This document shows, one piece after another, positions 26,714-35,232 of a stretch of 64,000 nucleotides of DNA. This stretch comes from JAFMDF01 sp965277445 (lineage in GTDB: Bacteria; Bacteroidota; Bacteroidia; Chitinophagales; Saprospiraceae). The translations under genes and the position numbers were made by a program. The stretch's first letter is position 1. Every line of letters starts with the position of its first letter. The stretch covers positions 1 through 64,000 of the forward strand of contig CBDICY010000001.1 of assembly GCA_965277445.1 (NCBI GenBank), given 5' to 3'. Under the pieces are notes generated by a model. That model saw only the letters and a program-made list of their open reading frames with translations, had not been told where the DNA came from and did not search any database.

Positions 26714-28336
26714 TTAGTAACTTCTCTTTTCATTCCCTGGCTGCTCAATTTCAAAATCTTCTTTCTCTTTTTGCTTGGCGACCATTTCTTCAACATCTTT
26801 TAATAATTGTTTAGCATCATAAACGACACCATCTTTAATGGTATATTTAACGCCTCCAACTCTAACTACCTCATTATCCTCCGTTAATTTAATGGCTCCC
26901 GTTCCATATAAAACTTTTAGATTCCTTAGTGGATTTTCTTCAATCACCACAAAATCGGCTAATTTCCCTACTTCAACCGTACCAATTTCATCTTCCATTC
27001 CTAATGCTTCTGCACCATTTAAGGTAGCGGAACGAACTACTTCTAAAGGATGAAAGCCTGCTTCTCGCAATAATTCTAATTCTCGGATATAAGCAAAGCC
27101 ATATAGCTGGTAAATAAACCCAGAATCAGAACCAGCTGTTACTCGACCTCCTCTATTTTTGTATTCTCTCACAAAAGTCATCCATAATTGATAATTTCTT
27201 TTCCAAGCGACCTCTTCTTCTGTACCCCAATAATGCCAGTACGAACCATGAGATACTTTACTTGGGGTATAAAAACGCCAAAGTGCAGGCATCGTGTAGG
27301 TTTCATGCCATTCCAAACGACGGGTTTTATGCAAATCTCTACTGGCTTCGTAAATATTAAAAGTTGGATCAAGGGTAAAGTCTAAATCCAATAATTCTTG
27401 CATGACCTTATTCCAATGGTCAGAAAAAGGTTCAGCCGCTTGTTTCCATAATCGACCTGCTTCCCCAAAACGATGTTGTTCGTTTTGATAATTATAATCT
27501 AAAGGATAATCTTGAACAGTTCTATCAGAAAATAAAGCCTCTGGCAATCCATACCAATGTTCCATAGAAGTTAAACCTGCTTTGGCAGAATTTAACACAT
27601 TCCATCGACCTACATCCATTTGTGCGTGGTGACAAGCTGATCGTAAACCTAGTTTTTTATTTTCTTCTAAAGCTGCTTGCATAATTTTCGGCGGTGCGCC
27701 GAAAAACTTAATCCCATCCGCTCCTTTTTGCTTATTACCTCTGACCCATTGACGAGCTTGTTCGGCGGTACTAATAGGTGTTTTACTCCCCATTCCAAAA
27801 GCGGTGTAGGCTTTAATTCTTGGCGCCGTAATTTCATTTCTTTCACTTCGAGCCTTTTGGTCTAATACCCAATCCAAGCCATTGCCCGCCGAAGGATCTC
27901 TAATGGTGGTAATCCCATGCGCCATCCATAGCTTAAAAACATATTCGGCATCTGCCCCTTGTGATTTTCCACCAATATGTCCATGCATATCCACAAACCC
28001 AGGGAGTAAATACATGCCGGTGCAGTCTAATTCTTCTCCACCTTCCTTCAGTTGGGGTCGTTTGGATTCGTTAATTTCAACGCCAGGATACCCCACGACG
28101 TGAATCCCCACAATCTTATTATTTTCTACGACAATATCAATTGGTCCTCTAGGTGGCGCTAAATTTCCATTAATGAGAGTAACTCCTCGAATAATTAATT
28201 GAGAATGAGGACCATTTCCTCTAAATCTATCGGGAGCTTTCCGCAATTCTTTGGGCGGTGCTTCTTGGGCAAAACTAGCCGAAGCAAATATTGAAAGCGC
28301 TATAAATAATAGCCATTTTTGAAAGTGAATAGTCAT
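26714..28336 (-). CDS. Secreted amidohydrolase-family metallohydrolase
   Basis: 540 aa. Signal peptide about 1-23 (FASASFAQ). The composite-domain beta sandwich is followed by the metal site HGH at about 119-121 (PGFVDMHGHIGG), a His region near 235 (ACHHAQMD), HWYG near 258, and the catalytic Asp near 402 (TAGSDSGF). The closing LGMEDEIGTVEVGKLADFVV is typical of imidazolonepropionase-like amidohydrolases. Secreted relatives hydrolyse cyclic amides or peptides; the substrate here is unknown. A TACCC-type palindrome lies about 195 bases upstream. Likely a single-gene unit. Confidence 0.85.
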   Translation of the reverse strand: MTIHFQKWLLFIALSIFASASFAQEAPPKELRKAPDRFRGNGPHSQLIIRGVTLINGNLAPPRGPIDIVVENNKIVGIHVVGYPGVEINESKRPQLKEGGEELDCTGMYLLPGFVDMHGHIGGKSQGADAEYVFKLWMAHGITTIRDPSAGNGLDWVLDQKARSERNEITAPRIKAYTAFGMGSKTPISTAEQARQWVRGNKQKGADGIKFFGAPPKIMQAALEENKKLGLRSACHHAQMDVGRWNVLNSAKAGLTSMEHWYGLPEALFSDRTVQDYPLDYNYQNEQHRFGEAGRLWKQAAEPFSDHWNKVMQELLDLDFTLDPTFNIYEASRDLHKTRRLEWHETYTMPALWRFYTPSKVSHGSYWHYWGTEEEVAWKRNYQLWMTFVREYKNRGGRVTAGSDSGFIYQLYGFAYIRELELLREAGFHPLEVVRSATLNGAEALGMEDEIGTVEVGKLADFVVIEENPLRNLKVLYGTGAIKLTEDNEVVRVGGVKYTIKDGVVYDAKQLLKDVEEMVAKQKEKEDFEIEQPGNEKRSY

Positions 28337-28530
28337 TTTCTTTTATTAAAAAAGGTTAACAAGGGACAGCTGTAAATTAACACAGTATTTTATTTCTAAA
28401 ATTTACTGAATTAATAAATAGGTCGCACTTAGTAAAAGAATGCGCCTAAAGGTAAAAATTATTTAGAAGGAGTGAATAAAGAAATGCGGTTTTTATTTTG
28501 TTTGCTTAGGAAGTAGGTATAACAAAAAAA

Positions 28531-28545
28531 TACCCATAAGGGGTA
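28531..28545. promoter_or_regulatory. Palindrome TACCCAT-A-AGGGGTA, possible operator
   Basis: Inverted heptamers TACCCAT and AGGGGTA one base apart, 195 bases upstream of the amidohydrolase start. The heptamer form TACYYMT is that of NarL/LuxR-type regulators. One of three related sites in this window. Confidence 0.4.
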
Positions 28546-28847
28546 TAAAAATAGAATCAATAAAAGAGAAGCATTAAATTGCAGCTGATATTAGTACTGA
28601 TTAATATATTATTATTTTATGAATACATTTTTTGTGAAATTTTAAGATACGAAAAATTAAAATAATAATAGTGCATAGAAAATAAGCATTAGCGCATGAA
28701 TCATCCTAAGCGATAACGAGTACTGGTAAGAATTTTTACAGAAATGGTGGATTTAAAATTTAGACATTTTAACATCAGCTCTATATGAAAGCTTGATGTA
28801 GCAAAATATTAGTAAACTTGGTTAAAGAAATAGTTTTTTGAGTTTCG

Positions 28848-28880
28848 AACCGTAACCTTTAGATAGGTTGCGGTTTTTTA
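28848..28880 (+). terminator. Plus-strand intrinsic terminator, orphan
   Basis: AACCGTAACCT pairs with AGGTTGCGGTT and is followed by a T-run. No plus-strand gene lies upstream within the spacer, which suggests an unannotated small RNA. Confidence 0.7.
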
Positions 28881-29116
28881 ATTAAATAGCAGGTAAAGGA
28901 TGATTAAAGGTCAAGATAATGATACTAATTACTTTATCAATAAAACCTACCTAGTTCGGGTAATTTAATTCAAAAAATTAATAGAACTGCTTAAAATTAA
29001 ATATAATTGCATTTGTTAAAGAAAAATTCAACACTCTCAATGACAGTTTATCTTAAGATTTAAACCATTTATTTAAAAGGGGATAATCCGAGGAATAAAT
29101 TACTATGAAATCCTAC

Positions 29117-29156
29117 AACCCCTGCAAGACAGTCCGAGTTAAAGCAGGGGTTTTTT
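29117..29156. terminator. Terminator with T-run at the DinB-like gene end
   Basis: AACCCCTGC, an 18-base loop, GCAGGGGTT, then six T. On the plus strand it is a second orphan terminator; in the other direction it abuts the stop codon of the DinB-like gene. Confidence 0.7.
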
Positions 29157-29664
29157 ATTTTAGAGTCAATTGATGAATCATAGCTAAATGGTGATCATCA
29201 TGTTCTGCAATAAAATAAGCCAAATCTATAATTTTCATAGGTGTTTGCAGGCGTGGATGTAAAGATTGTTTATTTAAATCTTCCATCTTTACACTCCTTA
29301 ACAAAGTAACCAATTGAGTCCTTACTTCCATAAAAGCATCTAAAATAGCTTCAATGTTTTGTTCATTATATTTAGCTTCATAAGTACCTGTATTAGTTAA
29401 ATCTGCTGTCGTTAAATACGCTTCGCCATTTATAATATCCGTTATTCTCGCATACCATAACCATTCTAAATTCAATAAATGCCCCGCATGTTCTTGTATC
29501 GACCAATCGTCTCCATCATGCTGAATCAAAAAATCATCAGCAAATTGTAGCACTTTTTGCTCTAACCGGATTGGTGTTCCTGAAAGGCGTTCAATAATAG
29601 AAGGTAATCGACCAGTATCTATTATTAACTCGAATTTTCTTTTAAACCACGGAGTTGGCTGCAT
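29155..29664 (-). CDS. DinB-family (DinB_2-like) putative metal-dependent enzyme
   Basis: 169 aa. Three His in the pattern of the DinB four-helix bundle: WSIQEHAGHLLNLEWLW in the middle and EHDDHHLAMIHQL at the C-terminus. Family members are metal-binding proteins used as thiol transferases (BshC/BstA-like) or of unknown role. The gene precedes nothing on this strand and follows recQ by 36 bases, so it may be co-transcribed with recQ from upstream. Confidence 0.75.
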   Translation of the reverse strand: MQPTPWFKRKFELIIDTGRLPSIIERLSGTPIRLEQKVLQFADDFLIQHDGDDWSIQEHAGHLLNLEWLWYARITDIINGEAYLTTADLTNTGTYEAKYNEQNIEAILDAFMEVRTQLVTLLRSVKMEDLNKQSLHPRLQTPMKIIDLAYFIAEHDDHHLAMIHQLTLK

Positions 29665-29700
29665 TTGAAATTATTTAAAGGAGAGTGGGCAATTTTATAT

Positions 29701-31839
29701 TTATACCATCGTCTTTCGTGTATAATAAGAAAAGCCCAACCGTATTTTATGATAAGCAATTTCTTCTTGTAAATATTCAAAAATATCCTTCATTTTAAAA
29801 GGTGGTTTCATGGCTTTGATTGCTCCTTCTATTCGGTCATACTCTTCTTCAGTAAAATATTTAAACAGGTCAATCGGTTCTCCTTTTTCATATAAATAGG
29901 CAAGATGAGAATAAACAGTAACTGGATTTAGCGCGCGTTTTTCTGCTATTTGGTCAACCGACAAATTTTGTTTGTATAAGTCATAGGTAAGGATGTACGT
30001 AGATCCTTTTAATTGCTCACCTTCAGCAACTTTTGCCTTGATGTATTCGATGATTTTGTCCATGAATAAATTACCATATAACTGTAATTTTCGTTCTCCA
30101 ACTCCTGATATTTCCATTAAATCCGAATCCATCGTTGGCCGCTTAGCTGCCATTTCTTCTAAGGTGGCATCAGAGAAAATAACGTAGGGTGGAACGCCTC
30201 TTTGCTGAGCCAATTCCCTTCTTTTAACCCTTAAAATCTCAAATAATTCATCTCTAACGCGTTCTCTTTTTGGCTTAACTTTTGCTTTTTCTTTAGCTTT
30301 TTTGACTCGACTTTCTGCAACCTGTGCTCTAACTAATTCTACCCTTTTTTTATGGAATAAAACGTCATGACTCAAAGAGGTTAATCTAAGTACATTATTT
30401 GCGTCATAAGCGACTTCTAGATAGCCCAAATTAATCAATTGCATTAGGAAAAACTGCCAATCTCGCAAGCTAAAATCGCCACCTGCACCGTAAGTTTTAA
30501 TCTTATTGTAACCCCGCTCGAAAATCTCCCGTCTATTAGACCCTCTTAAAACATCGATCAACATCAAAGAACCGACGCTTTGCCTTAAGCGATAGACCGC
30601 AGAAAGGGCTTTTTGAGCAATGATTGTACCATCAAAGTATTGCGGTGGATTTTTGCAAATATCACAATTACCGCATGCCTTTTCAAAAGGCTCACTAAAA
30701 TAGTTGAGTAGTATTTTTCGACGACAAGAAAGCGATTCAGCATATTGCTGCATCCTCTCCAATTTGGCTAATTTTAAATCGACCTGTGCATTTTCATTAT
30801 TGGATAAAATTTCTCTAAGGGTTCTGATATCGGCATAAGAATAAAAAAGCAAGGTGCTAGCATTGGTGCCATCTCGTCCTGCACGACCGATTTCTTGATA
30901 AAAACTTTCTATATTTTTTGGTAAGTTATAATGAATGACCCAACGAACATTAGATTTGTCGATGCCCATTCCAAAAGCTACGGTTGCACAAACAATTTCT
31001 GTTCGGTCATTGATAAAATCTTCCTGTACTTTTGATCGTTCAGCCGGAGGTAACTTTGCGTGATAGGCTTTCGCATTTAAACCCGACATCTGTAATTTAT
31101 CCGCCAAACTCTCTGTGTTTTTCCGACTTAAACAATAAATAATACCTGGTTGATTAGATCTCTTTTTTACAAATCGAATAATCTGTTCAAATTTTTTCTG
31201 CCCTGGCCGAACTTCTAAACTTAAATTGGGACGATCAAAAGAAGCTACAAATATTTTTGGCTGATACATGTCTAATTGAGCAGCAATATCTTTTCGAGTT
31301 GCCTTGTCTGCCGTTGCGGTTAGCGCAATAATTGGCGTAGTTGGAAAATGTCTTTTTATAAATTTCAGTTGAGTATACTCTGGTCTGAAATCATGTCCCC
31401 AAGAAGAAATACAATGTGCTTCATCAATCGCAAATAAAGAAATTTGGACTTTTTTCAGTAAGGATAAAAAATTGGGAGAAACTATTTTTTCTGGAGAAAC
31501 ATAAATTAAGTCAATATTCTGATTAAAAATGTCATCTTCTACCGTTCTTTGTTCTGTACTCGATAAAGAACTGTTTAGAAAAGATGCCTTAATACCTGTT
31601 GCTTGAAGTCCTTCTACTTGGTCCTTCATCAAAGAGATTAAAGGCGAAACAACTACTGCTACACCGTCCATGGTTACCGCTGGAATTTGATAACAAATAG
31701 ATTTTCCACCACCCGTAGGCATTAAAACTAGTGTATCATTCAAATCGTAGACCGACTGAACAATATCAGCCTGCATCGGTCGAAAATTATCGTAGCCAAA
31801 ATATTTCTTTAGTGCAATTTTTGCTTTCTCTATATTCAT
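29701..31839 (-). CDS. recQ: ATP-dependent DNA helicase RecQ
   Basis: 712 aa. Superfamily 2 helicase core with Walker A in PTGGGKSICYQ (about 41-50), DEAH box in FAIDEAHCISSWGHDFRPEY (about 136-155) and motif VI in YQEIGRAGRDG. Zinc-binding cysteines are in CRRKILLNYFSEPF...CGNCDICK (about 380-405). RQC winged helix, HRDC domain (about 525-600), and a C-terminal HTH_40-like segment (SVDQIAEKRALNPVTVYSHL). Unwinds DNA in recombination repair. Separated by two bases from the upstream membrane-protein gene, so the pair is almost certainly one transcript. Confidence 0.96.
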   Translation of the reverse strand: MNIEKAKIALKKYFGYDNFRPMQADIVQSVYDLNDTLVLMPTGGGKSICYQIPAVTMDGVAVVVSPLISLMKDQVEGLQATGIKASFLNSSLSSTEQRTVEDDIFNQNIDLIYVSPEKIVSPNFLSLLKKVQISLFAIDEAHCISSWGHDFRPEYTQLKFIKRHFPTTPIIALTATADKATRKDIAAQLDMYQPKIFVASFDRPNLSLEVRPGQKKFEQIIRFVKKRSNQPGIIYCLSRKNTESLADKLQMSGLNAKAYHAKLPPAERSKVQEDFINDRTEIVCATVAFGMGIDKSNVRWVIHYNLPKNIESFYQEIGRAGRDGTNASTLLFYSYADIRTLREILSNNENAQVDLKLAKLERMQQYAESLSCRRKILLNYFSEPFEKACGNCDICKNPPQYFDGTIIAQKALSAVYRLRQSVGSLMLIDVLRGSNRREIFERGYNKIKTYGAGGDFSLRDWQFFLMQLINLGYLEVAYDANNVLRLTSLSHDVLFHKKRVELVRAQVAESRVKKAKEKAKVKPKRERVRDELFEILRVKRRELAQQRGVPPYVIFSDATLEEMAAKRPTMDSDLMEISGVGERKLQLYGNLFMDKIIEYIKAKVAEGEQLKGSTYILTYDLYKQNLSVDQIAEKRALNPVTVYSHLAYLYEKGEPIDLFKYFTEEEYDRIEGAIKAMKPPFKMKDIFEYLQEEIAYHKIRLGFSYYTRKTMV

Positions 31840-31841
31840 AA

Positions 31842-32318
31842 TTATATCGTTCCTCTATTTCTAATGCGCCATATCGAGATCAATAAACGTATAGGTAAAA
31901 TAACAGCTGTTATAAGACTACCTACTCCAAACAGCAACATTTCGGCAGTAATGTATTTCCTCATAGTTTCCGTTTCTGGGATAGACATTTGAGCTAGAAA
32001 ATTTTCAACGCCTTTTTCATCTAAAAAAGTTTGAAAATAATTTAACTCATTGACTAAGTAAAATAGCAAAATAGGGGTAAATAGAATTAACCCGATTTTA
32101 ATTTTTTCCCAATTGGCTAGAAATGAATATTTTAGTAAAAAAATAAGTCGAGTAAAGGTAATAAAAGTAATAATAAAAAGGAGATTGCTCCAGTAGAAAG
32201 GATAACTTGGACCTACTTTGCTATAGATCGGATATAAAACACCAATGACTAAAACAATGGTTAATAACCACCACACCAATTCTAATTTTATAAAAAGTGA
32301 CTTTTGTTGCGTATCCAT
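31842..32318 (-). CDS. Hypothetical four-helix membrane protein
   Basis: 158 aa. About four hydrophobic segments are visible (VWWLLTIVLVIGVLY, NLLFIITFITFTRLIFLL, IGLILFTPILLFYLV, LLFGVGSLITAVILPIRLL) with basic loops. The family is not recognised. The gene ends two bases before recQ starts, so it probably leads a transcript including recQ and perhaps the DinB-like gene. No catalytic motif is seen. Confidence 0.75.
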   Translation of the reverse strand: MDTQQKSLFIKLELVWWLLTIVLVIGVLYPIYSKVGPSYPFYWSNLLFIITFITFTRLIFLLKYSFLANWEKIKIGLILFTPILLFYLVNELNYFQTFLDEKGVENFLAQMSIPETETMRKYITAEMLLFGVGSLITAVILPIRLLISIWRIRNRGTI

Positions 32319-32351
32319 TTTTTGTACAGCTATGCTTTAAAGCTTGTCTGA

Positions 32352-32530
32352 ATTTCTATGATTGAGCGAGAGCGAGGAAATTTTATTTTGTACTAGATGA
32401 ATCCGTAAGGATGAACCGTTTACGGATGGGATGCATTTTTAGCATCCTTTTGACTAGTCAAAATTTTTAACGACGTACAAAACAAAATTTGCCGCTCGCA
32501 GCCAATTGATGGAATTTTAGACAAACTCTT
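32352..32530. repeat. About 180-base long imperfect hairpin
   Basis: Arms TTGTCTGAATTTCT and AGGAAATTTTATTTTGTAC find their inverse partners GTACAAAACAAAATTTGCCG and GAATTTTAGACAA. Inside are two smaller hairpins (ATCCGTAA...TTACGGAT and GGATGC...GCATCC). As RNA the whole region could fold into one rod. No ORF. Confidence 0.65.
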
Positions 32531-32622
32531 AATTGAAAGAGGGCAAAAGTACTGTAAAAATGGAAGTTTTAAGGACTATTTTTTAGAAGTAATGCAAGGC
32601 TTTGTCCGATTAAGGTAAAAAA

Positions 32623-32648
32623 ATTGCTGTACTTAAAAGCACAGCAAT
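32623..32648 (-). terminator. Short hairpin with minus-strand T-run
   Basis: ATTGCTGT pairs with ACAGCAAT across a ten-base loop; an A-run at 32,617-32,623 would be a U-run on the minus-strand transcript. No minus-strand gene ends here, so its role is open. Confidence 0.4.
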
Positions 32649-32878
32649 CTAAATCTGATATTTGTATAAAACTAATTCTTAATAGTTGATCATTTGGTCG
32701 CAAGTTTTTATTTACAAAATTAGATAGGAAATGAGAAGCTAGCCAATTCTATTTTATCTACATTAGATACTATATTGATCACTAATTAGTTTTTGAGTAA
32801 TATTTATGTTAAAATAGTATCTAATTTGATTCTTTTGTATAGAGAATGGCCTATATTTGATTCATCTAATTATTTAAA

Positions 32879-33763
32879 TTGTCTATCGTGAGTCGGAAAG
32901 CTTTATTAGAAAAAATTGCTCCTGTTTTTGGAAGTTCTTTTAATATTAGAAAATTCACCAATCCAGAAACTTGTAAAACCCCTCATTGGCACTTTCATCC
33001 TGAATACGAAATTGTCTTTATTTCCAATGGGCAAGGAAAACGACATATTGGCAACCATATTTCTCATTATGATAATGGAGACTTAATCTTTTTGGGGCCG
33101 AATTTGCCGCATTTTGGATTTTGCGACCAATTTATGGAAGAGCATATCGAAATAGTGATTCAGATGAAAGAAGATTTTCTAGGAAAAGATTTTTTTCAAT
33201 CCCCAGAAATGACGATAGTTAAACAACTATTTGAACGATCTAAACAAGGATTAATTTTTGATCAATCTGTTAAAGAAAAAGTAGGGGGATATTTAGTGAA
33301 TATGCCCCATATGGATAGTTTTGATCGTTTATTAGAGCTATTAAAAGTATTGAAAATTTTAGCACAAACAGATCAATATACGCTGCTGAATGCGAGTGGT
33401 TTATCTTTAGAAGTGCAAGCTCAAGACCACGATCGAATCAATACAATTTACCAACATGTTGAAAATAGATTTAAAACGGAAATTAGTTTGGATGAAATGG
33501 CGAAAGAAGTGAATATGACGGTTCCTGCTTTTTGTCGGTATTTTAAAAAACTAACAGGTAAAACGTTTACTCATTTTGTGAATGAATTTAGAATTGCGCA
33601 CGCCTGTAATTTATTAGCCCAAGGCATTTTGCCTATTTCAGAAGTATGTTACGAAAGTGGCTTTAATAACTTTTCTCATTTTAATAAACAGTTTAAACTC
33701 ATTACAGGAAATAGTCCTTCTAAATATAGAAAAGAATTGAAAACCTTTGTGATGGGGAAGTAG
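32879..33763 (+). CDS. AraC-family transcriptional regulator
   Basis: 294 aa. The N-terminal cupin domain has the pattern HWHFHPEYEIVFISNGQG (about residues 38-56), fitting sugar or metabolite sensing. The C-terminal double helix-turn-helix (about 190-290) includes ISLDEMAKEVNMTVPAFCRY and the AraC signature ISEVCYESGFNNFSHFNKQF. Start is TTG at 32,879, or GTG at 32,888; no ATG is available. It opens the carbohydrate-related stretch, so it may regulate the TIM-barrel genes that follow; this is inferred from position. Confidence 0.9.
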   Translation: MSIVSRKALLEKIAPVFGSSFNIRKFTNPETCKTPHWHFHPEYEIVFISNGQGKRHIGNHISHYDNGDLIFLGPNLPHFGFCDQFMEEHIEIVIQMKEDFLGKDFFQSPEMTIVKQLFERSKQGLIFDQSVKEKVGGYLVNMPHMDSFDRLLELLKVLKILAQTDQYTLLNASGLSLEVQAQDHDRINTIYQHVENRFKTEISLDEMAKEVNMTVPAFCRYFKKLTGKTFTHFVNEFRIAHACNLLAQGILPISEVCYESGFNNFSHFNKQFKLITGNSPSKYRKELKTFVMGK

Positions 33764-33834
33764 GTGTAGTTGGAAGGGTATAAATCTTAGGTTACTGGAT
33801 CGGAATTTCGTAAGTACCCAATATTGTAGTTTTT

Positions 33835-33920
33835 TAGGACACCGAGCGGACTAAGAAGACACAGAAAACACCGAGATTCTTTGTGCCCTCTGTGTCTTCT
33901 CGGTGAACTTTGTGTCCTTT
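33835..33920. repeat. AGGACACCGAG / AAGACACAGA inverted repeat
   Basis: Words AGGACACCGAG and AAGAAGACACAGA have inverted partners TCTGTGTCTTCTCGGTG and TTTGTGTCCTTT. Repeats with GACACAGAG/GACACCGAG wording occur between genes in many environmental bacteria. Located 70 bases after the AraC-type gene. Confidence 0.65.
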
Positions 33921-33999
33921 AATTACTCTATTGAGAATTTACGTAATTTTGAAGAATTCTTGTATATTTCGAATTTAGCCTTGTAAACCTTGAATAATC

Positions 34000-35049
34000 A
34001 TGTCATCCTGTAAAAATAATTACCCAAAGTTACATAACGCTGCTTGGCCTGGTGTCGTCGGAAAAGGCGAAGGCGCAGAACCTGCCATTGATTTAGATAC
34101 CATGTTAGACCTAACTGCCAATGCCGAAGTCAATGGAGTGAAATTTGATGGTTTTGACCTTTTTCTCTTTGATCCACATATTGACATTAACTCAAGTGAG
34201 GATGGTATAAAAATACTCGCAGAAAAAGCTGCTAAAAGAAACCTAGAAATTGGTAGTGTAGTTGCTCCCGTTTGGGTGGATACGGATGGTGGTTCAGCGA
34301 TGGGGACTAAAGCGGAGCGCAAACGGTTTACGACCCAAGTCCGCAAGGCCTGCCATATTGCGATGCGCCTTAGAGAATTAGGTATCCGACCAAATGGAAT
34401 TGTAAGAATTGATTCTGCTTGTTCGCCCGAAGCATGGGCAAAGTCTCCGAAAAGAAATACCAAAAAAATAGCGCAGACCTTCCGAGAAGCTTGTGATATA
34501 GCCGCCGATTATGGCGAAAGTTTAGCCGCAGAAGGAGAAATTTGTTGGGGCGGTATGCACGGTTGGAAAGCAATGGTAGATACGTTGGAAGCTGTTGGTC
34601 GCCGAAATATTGGTTTTCAAGCAGATATGGCGCATACGCTACTTTATTTACTAGGCTACAATAAACCAGAAGACCGCATTTTACCTACTGATTTTCAATG
34701 GGAAGATCGAGCTACTTTAACCGAAGGCTTAATTCAGTTAACAGATGCCCTTCGTCCTTGGACCATAGATTTTCATGTTGCCCAAAATGACGGAACGGTT
34801 CATGGATCTGGTTCACATGACAAAACAGGTCGGCATTGTCCTGCTGATGATCCGAATGGTAAACTAGATATTCCCATAGATGCGGGACATTGGTTTCGTC
34901 GAAAAGATGGCAAATTAACCAAAGCTTTTAGGCATATTTGTTGGGATGGTTGTATGTTTCCGAATCAGAAATTATTACAGCAGGATACTTGGAATGCCAT
35001 TTTAGGAAAGATGATTCAAGTTCGGGAACAGCATGGTTGGCATGAATAG
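34000..35049 (+). CDS. Xylose-isomerase-like TIM-barrel protein
   Basis: 349 aa. Barrel elements with acidic and His metal ligands: VKFDGFDLFLFDPH, AAEGEICWGGMHGW, GFQADMAHTLL and PWTIDFHVAQNDGTVHGSGS. This is the AP-endonuclease-2/xylose-isomerase-like superfamily of sugar isomerases and epimerases; the substrate is unknown. The first codons (MSSCKN) overlap a TTTACAGGATGA-type repeat word, but no later ATG fits better. First of three such enzymes within 6 kb and likely part of sugar catabolism controlled by the preceding AraC-type regulator (inference). Confidence 0.75.
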   Translation: MSSCKNNYPKLHNAAWPGVVGKGEGAEPAIDLDTMLDLTANAEVNGVKFDGFDLFLFDPHIDINSSEDGIKILAEKAAKRNLEIGSVVAPVWVDTDGGSAMGTKAERKRFTTQVRKACHIAMRLRELGIRPNGIVRIDSACSPEAWAKSPKRNTKKIAQTFREACDIAADYGESLAAEGEICWGGMHGWKAMVDTLEAVGRRNIGFQADMAHTLLYLLGYNKPEDRILPTDFQWEDRATLTEGLIQLTDALRPWTIDFHVAQNDGTVHGSGSHDKTGRHCPADDPNGKLDIPIDAGHWFRRKDGKLTKAFRHICWDGCMFPNQKLLQQDTWNAILGKMIQVREQHGWHE

Positions 35050-35095
35050 TATAGGGGAACTGATTGGCATTAATTAAATAAAGTGAGGTTTTTAA

Positions 35096-35163
35096 ATTGG
35101 GCGGCTGTGGGAAACAGCCGCCCAATAAGCCCTTACAAGGCGGTTGTTTCCCACAACCGCCTT
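35096..35163. repeat. Twin hairpins with complementary loops
   Basis: Hairpin 1 has stem ATTGGGCGGCTGT / ACAGCCGCCCAAT and loop GGGAA. Hairpin 2, ten bases later, has stem AAGGCGGTTGT / ACAACCGCCTT and loop TTCCC. The loops are exact complements, so a kissing interaction or one larger palindrome is possible. Located 47 bases after the TIM-barrel gene. Confidence 0.75.
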
Positions 35164-35232
35164 GTTTTGAGACTTTCAAAACCATACATTATTTTTTGAC
35201 GCTCAATCAGTTTTCCCGAAAATCAAAAAAAT

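Larger units (their letters stand above)
28337..29154. other. 818-base spacer with two plus-strand terminators
   Basis: No protein-coding frame. It contains the palindrome at 28,531-28,545 and, on the plus strand, two hairpin-plus-T-run terminators at 28,848 and 29,117. No plus-strand gene precedes them for 5 kb, so each may end a small RNA transcribed from within this spacer. Confidence 0.5.
32319..32878. other. 560-base intergenic region between divergent genes
   Basis: No gene seen. Holds a long imperfect hairpin (32,352-32,530) and a short one (32,623-32,648). The last 220 bases before the AraC-type gene are AT-rich and presumably contain its promoter. Confidence 0.55.
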
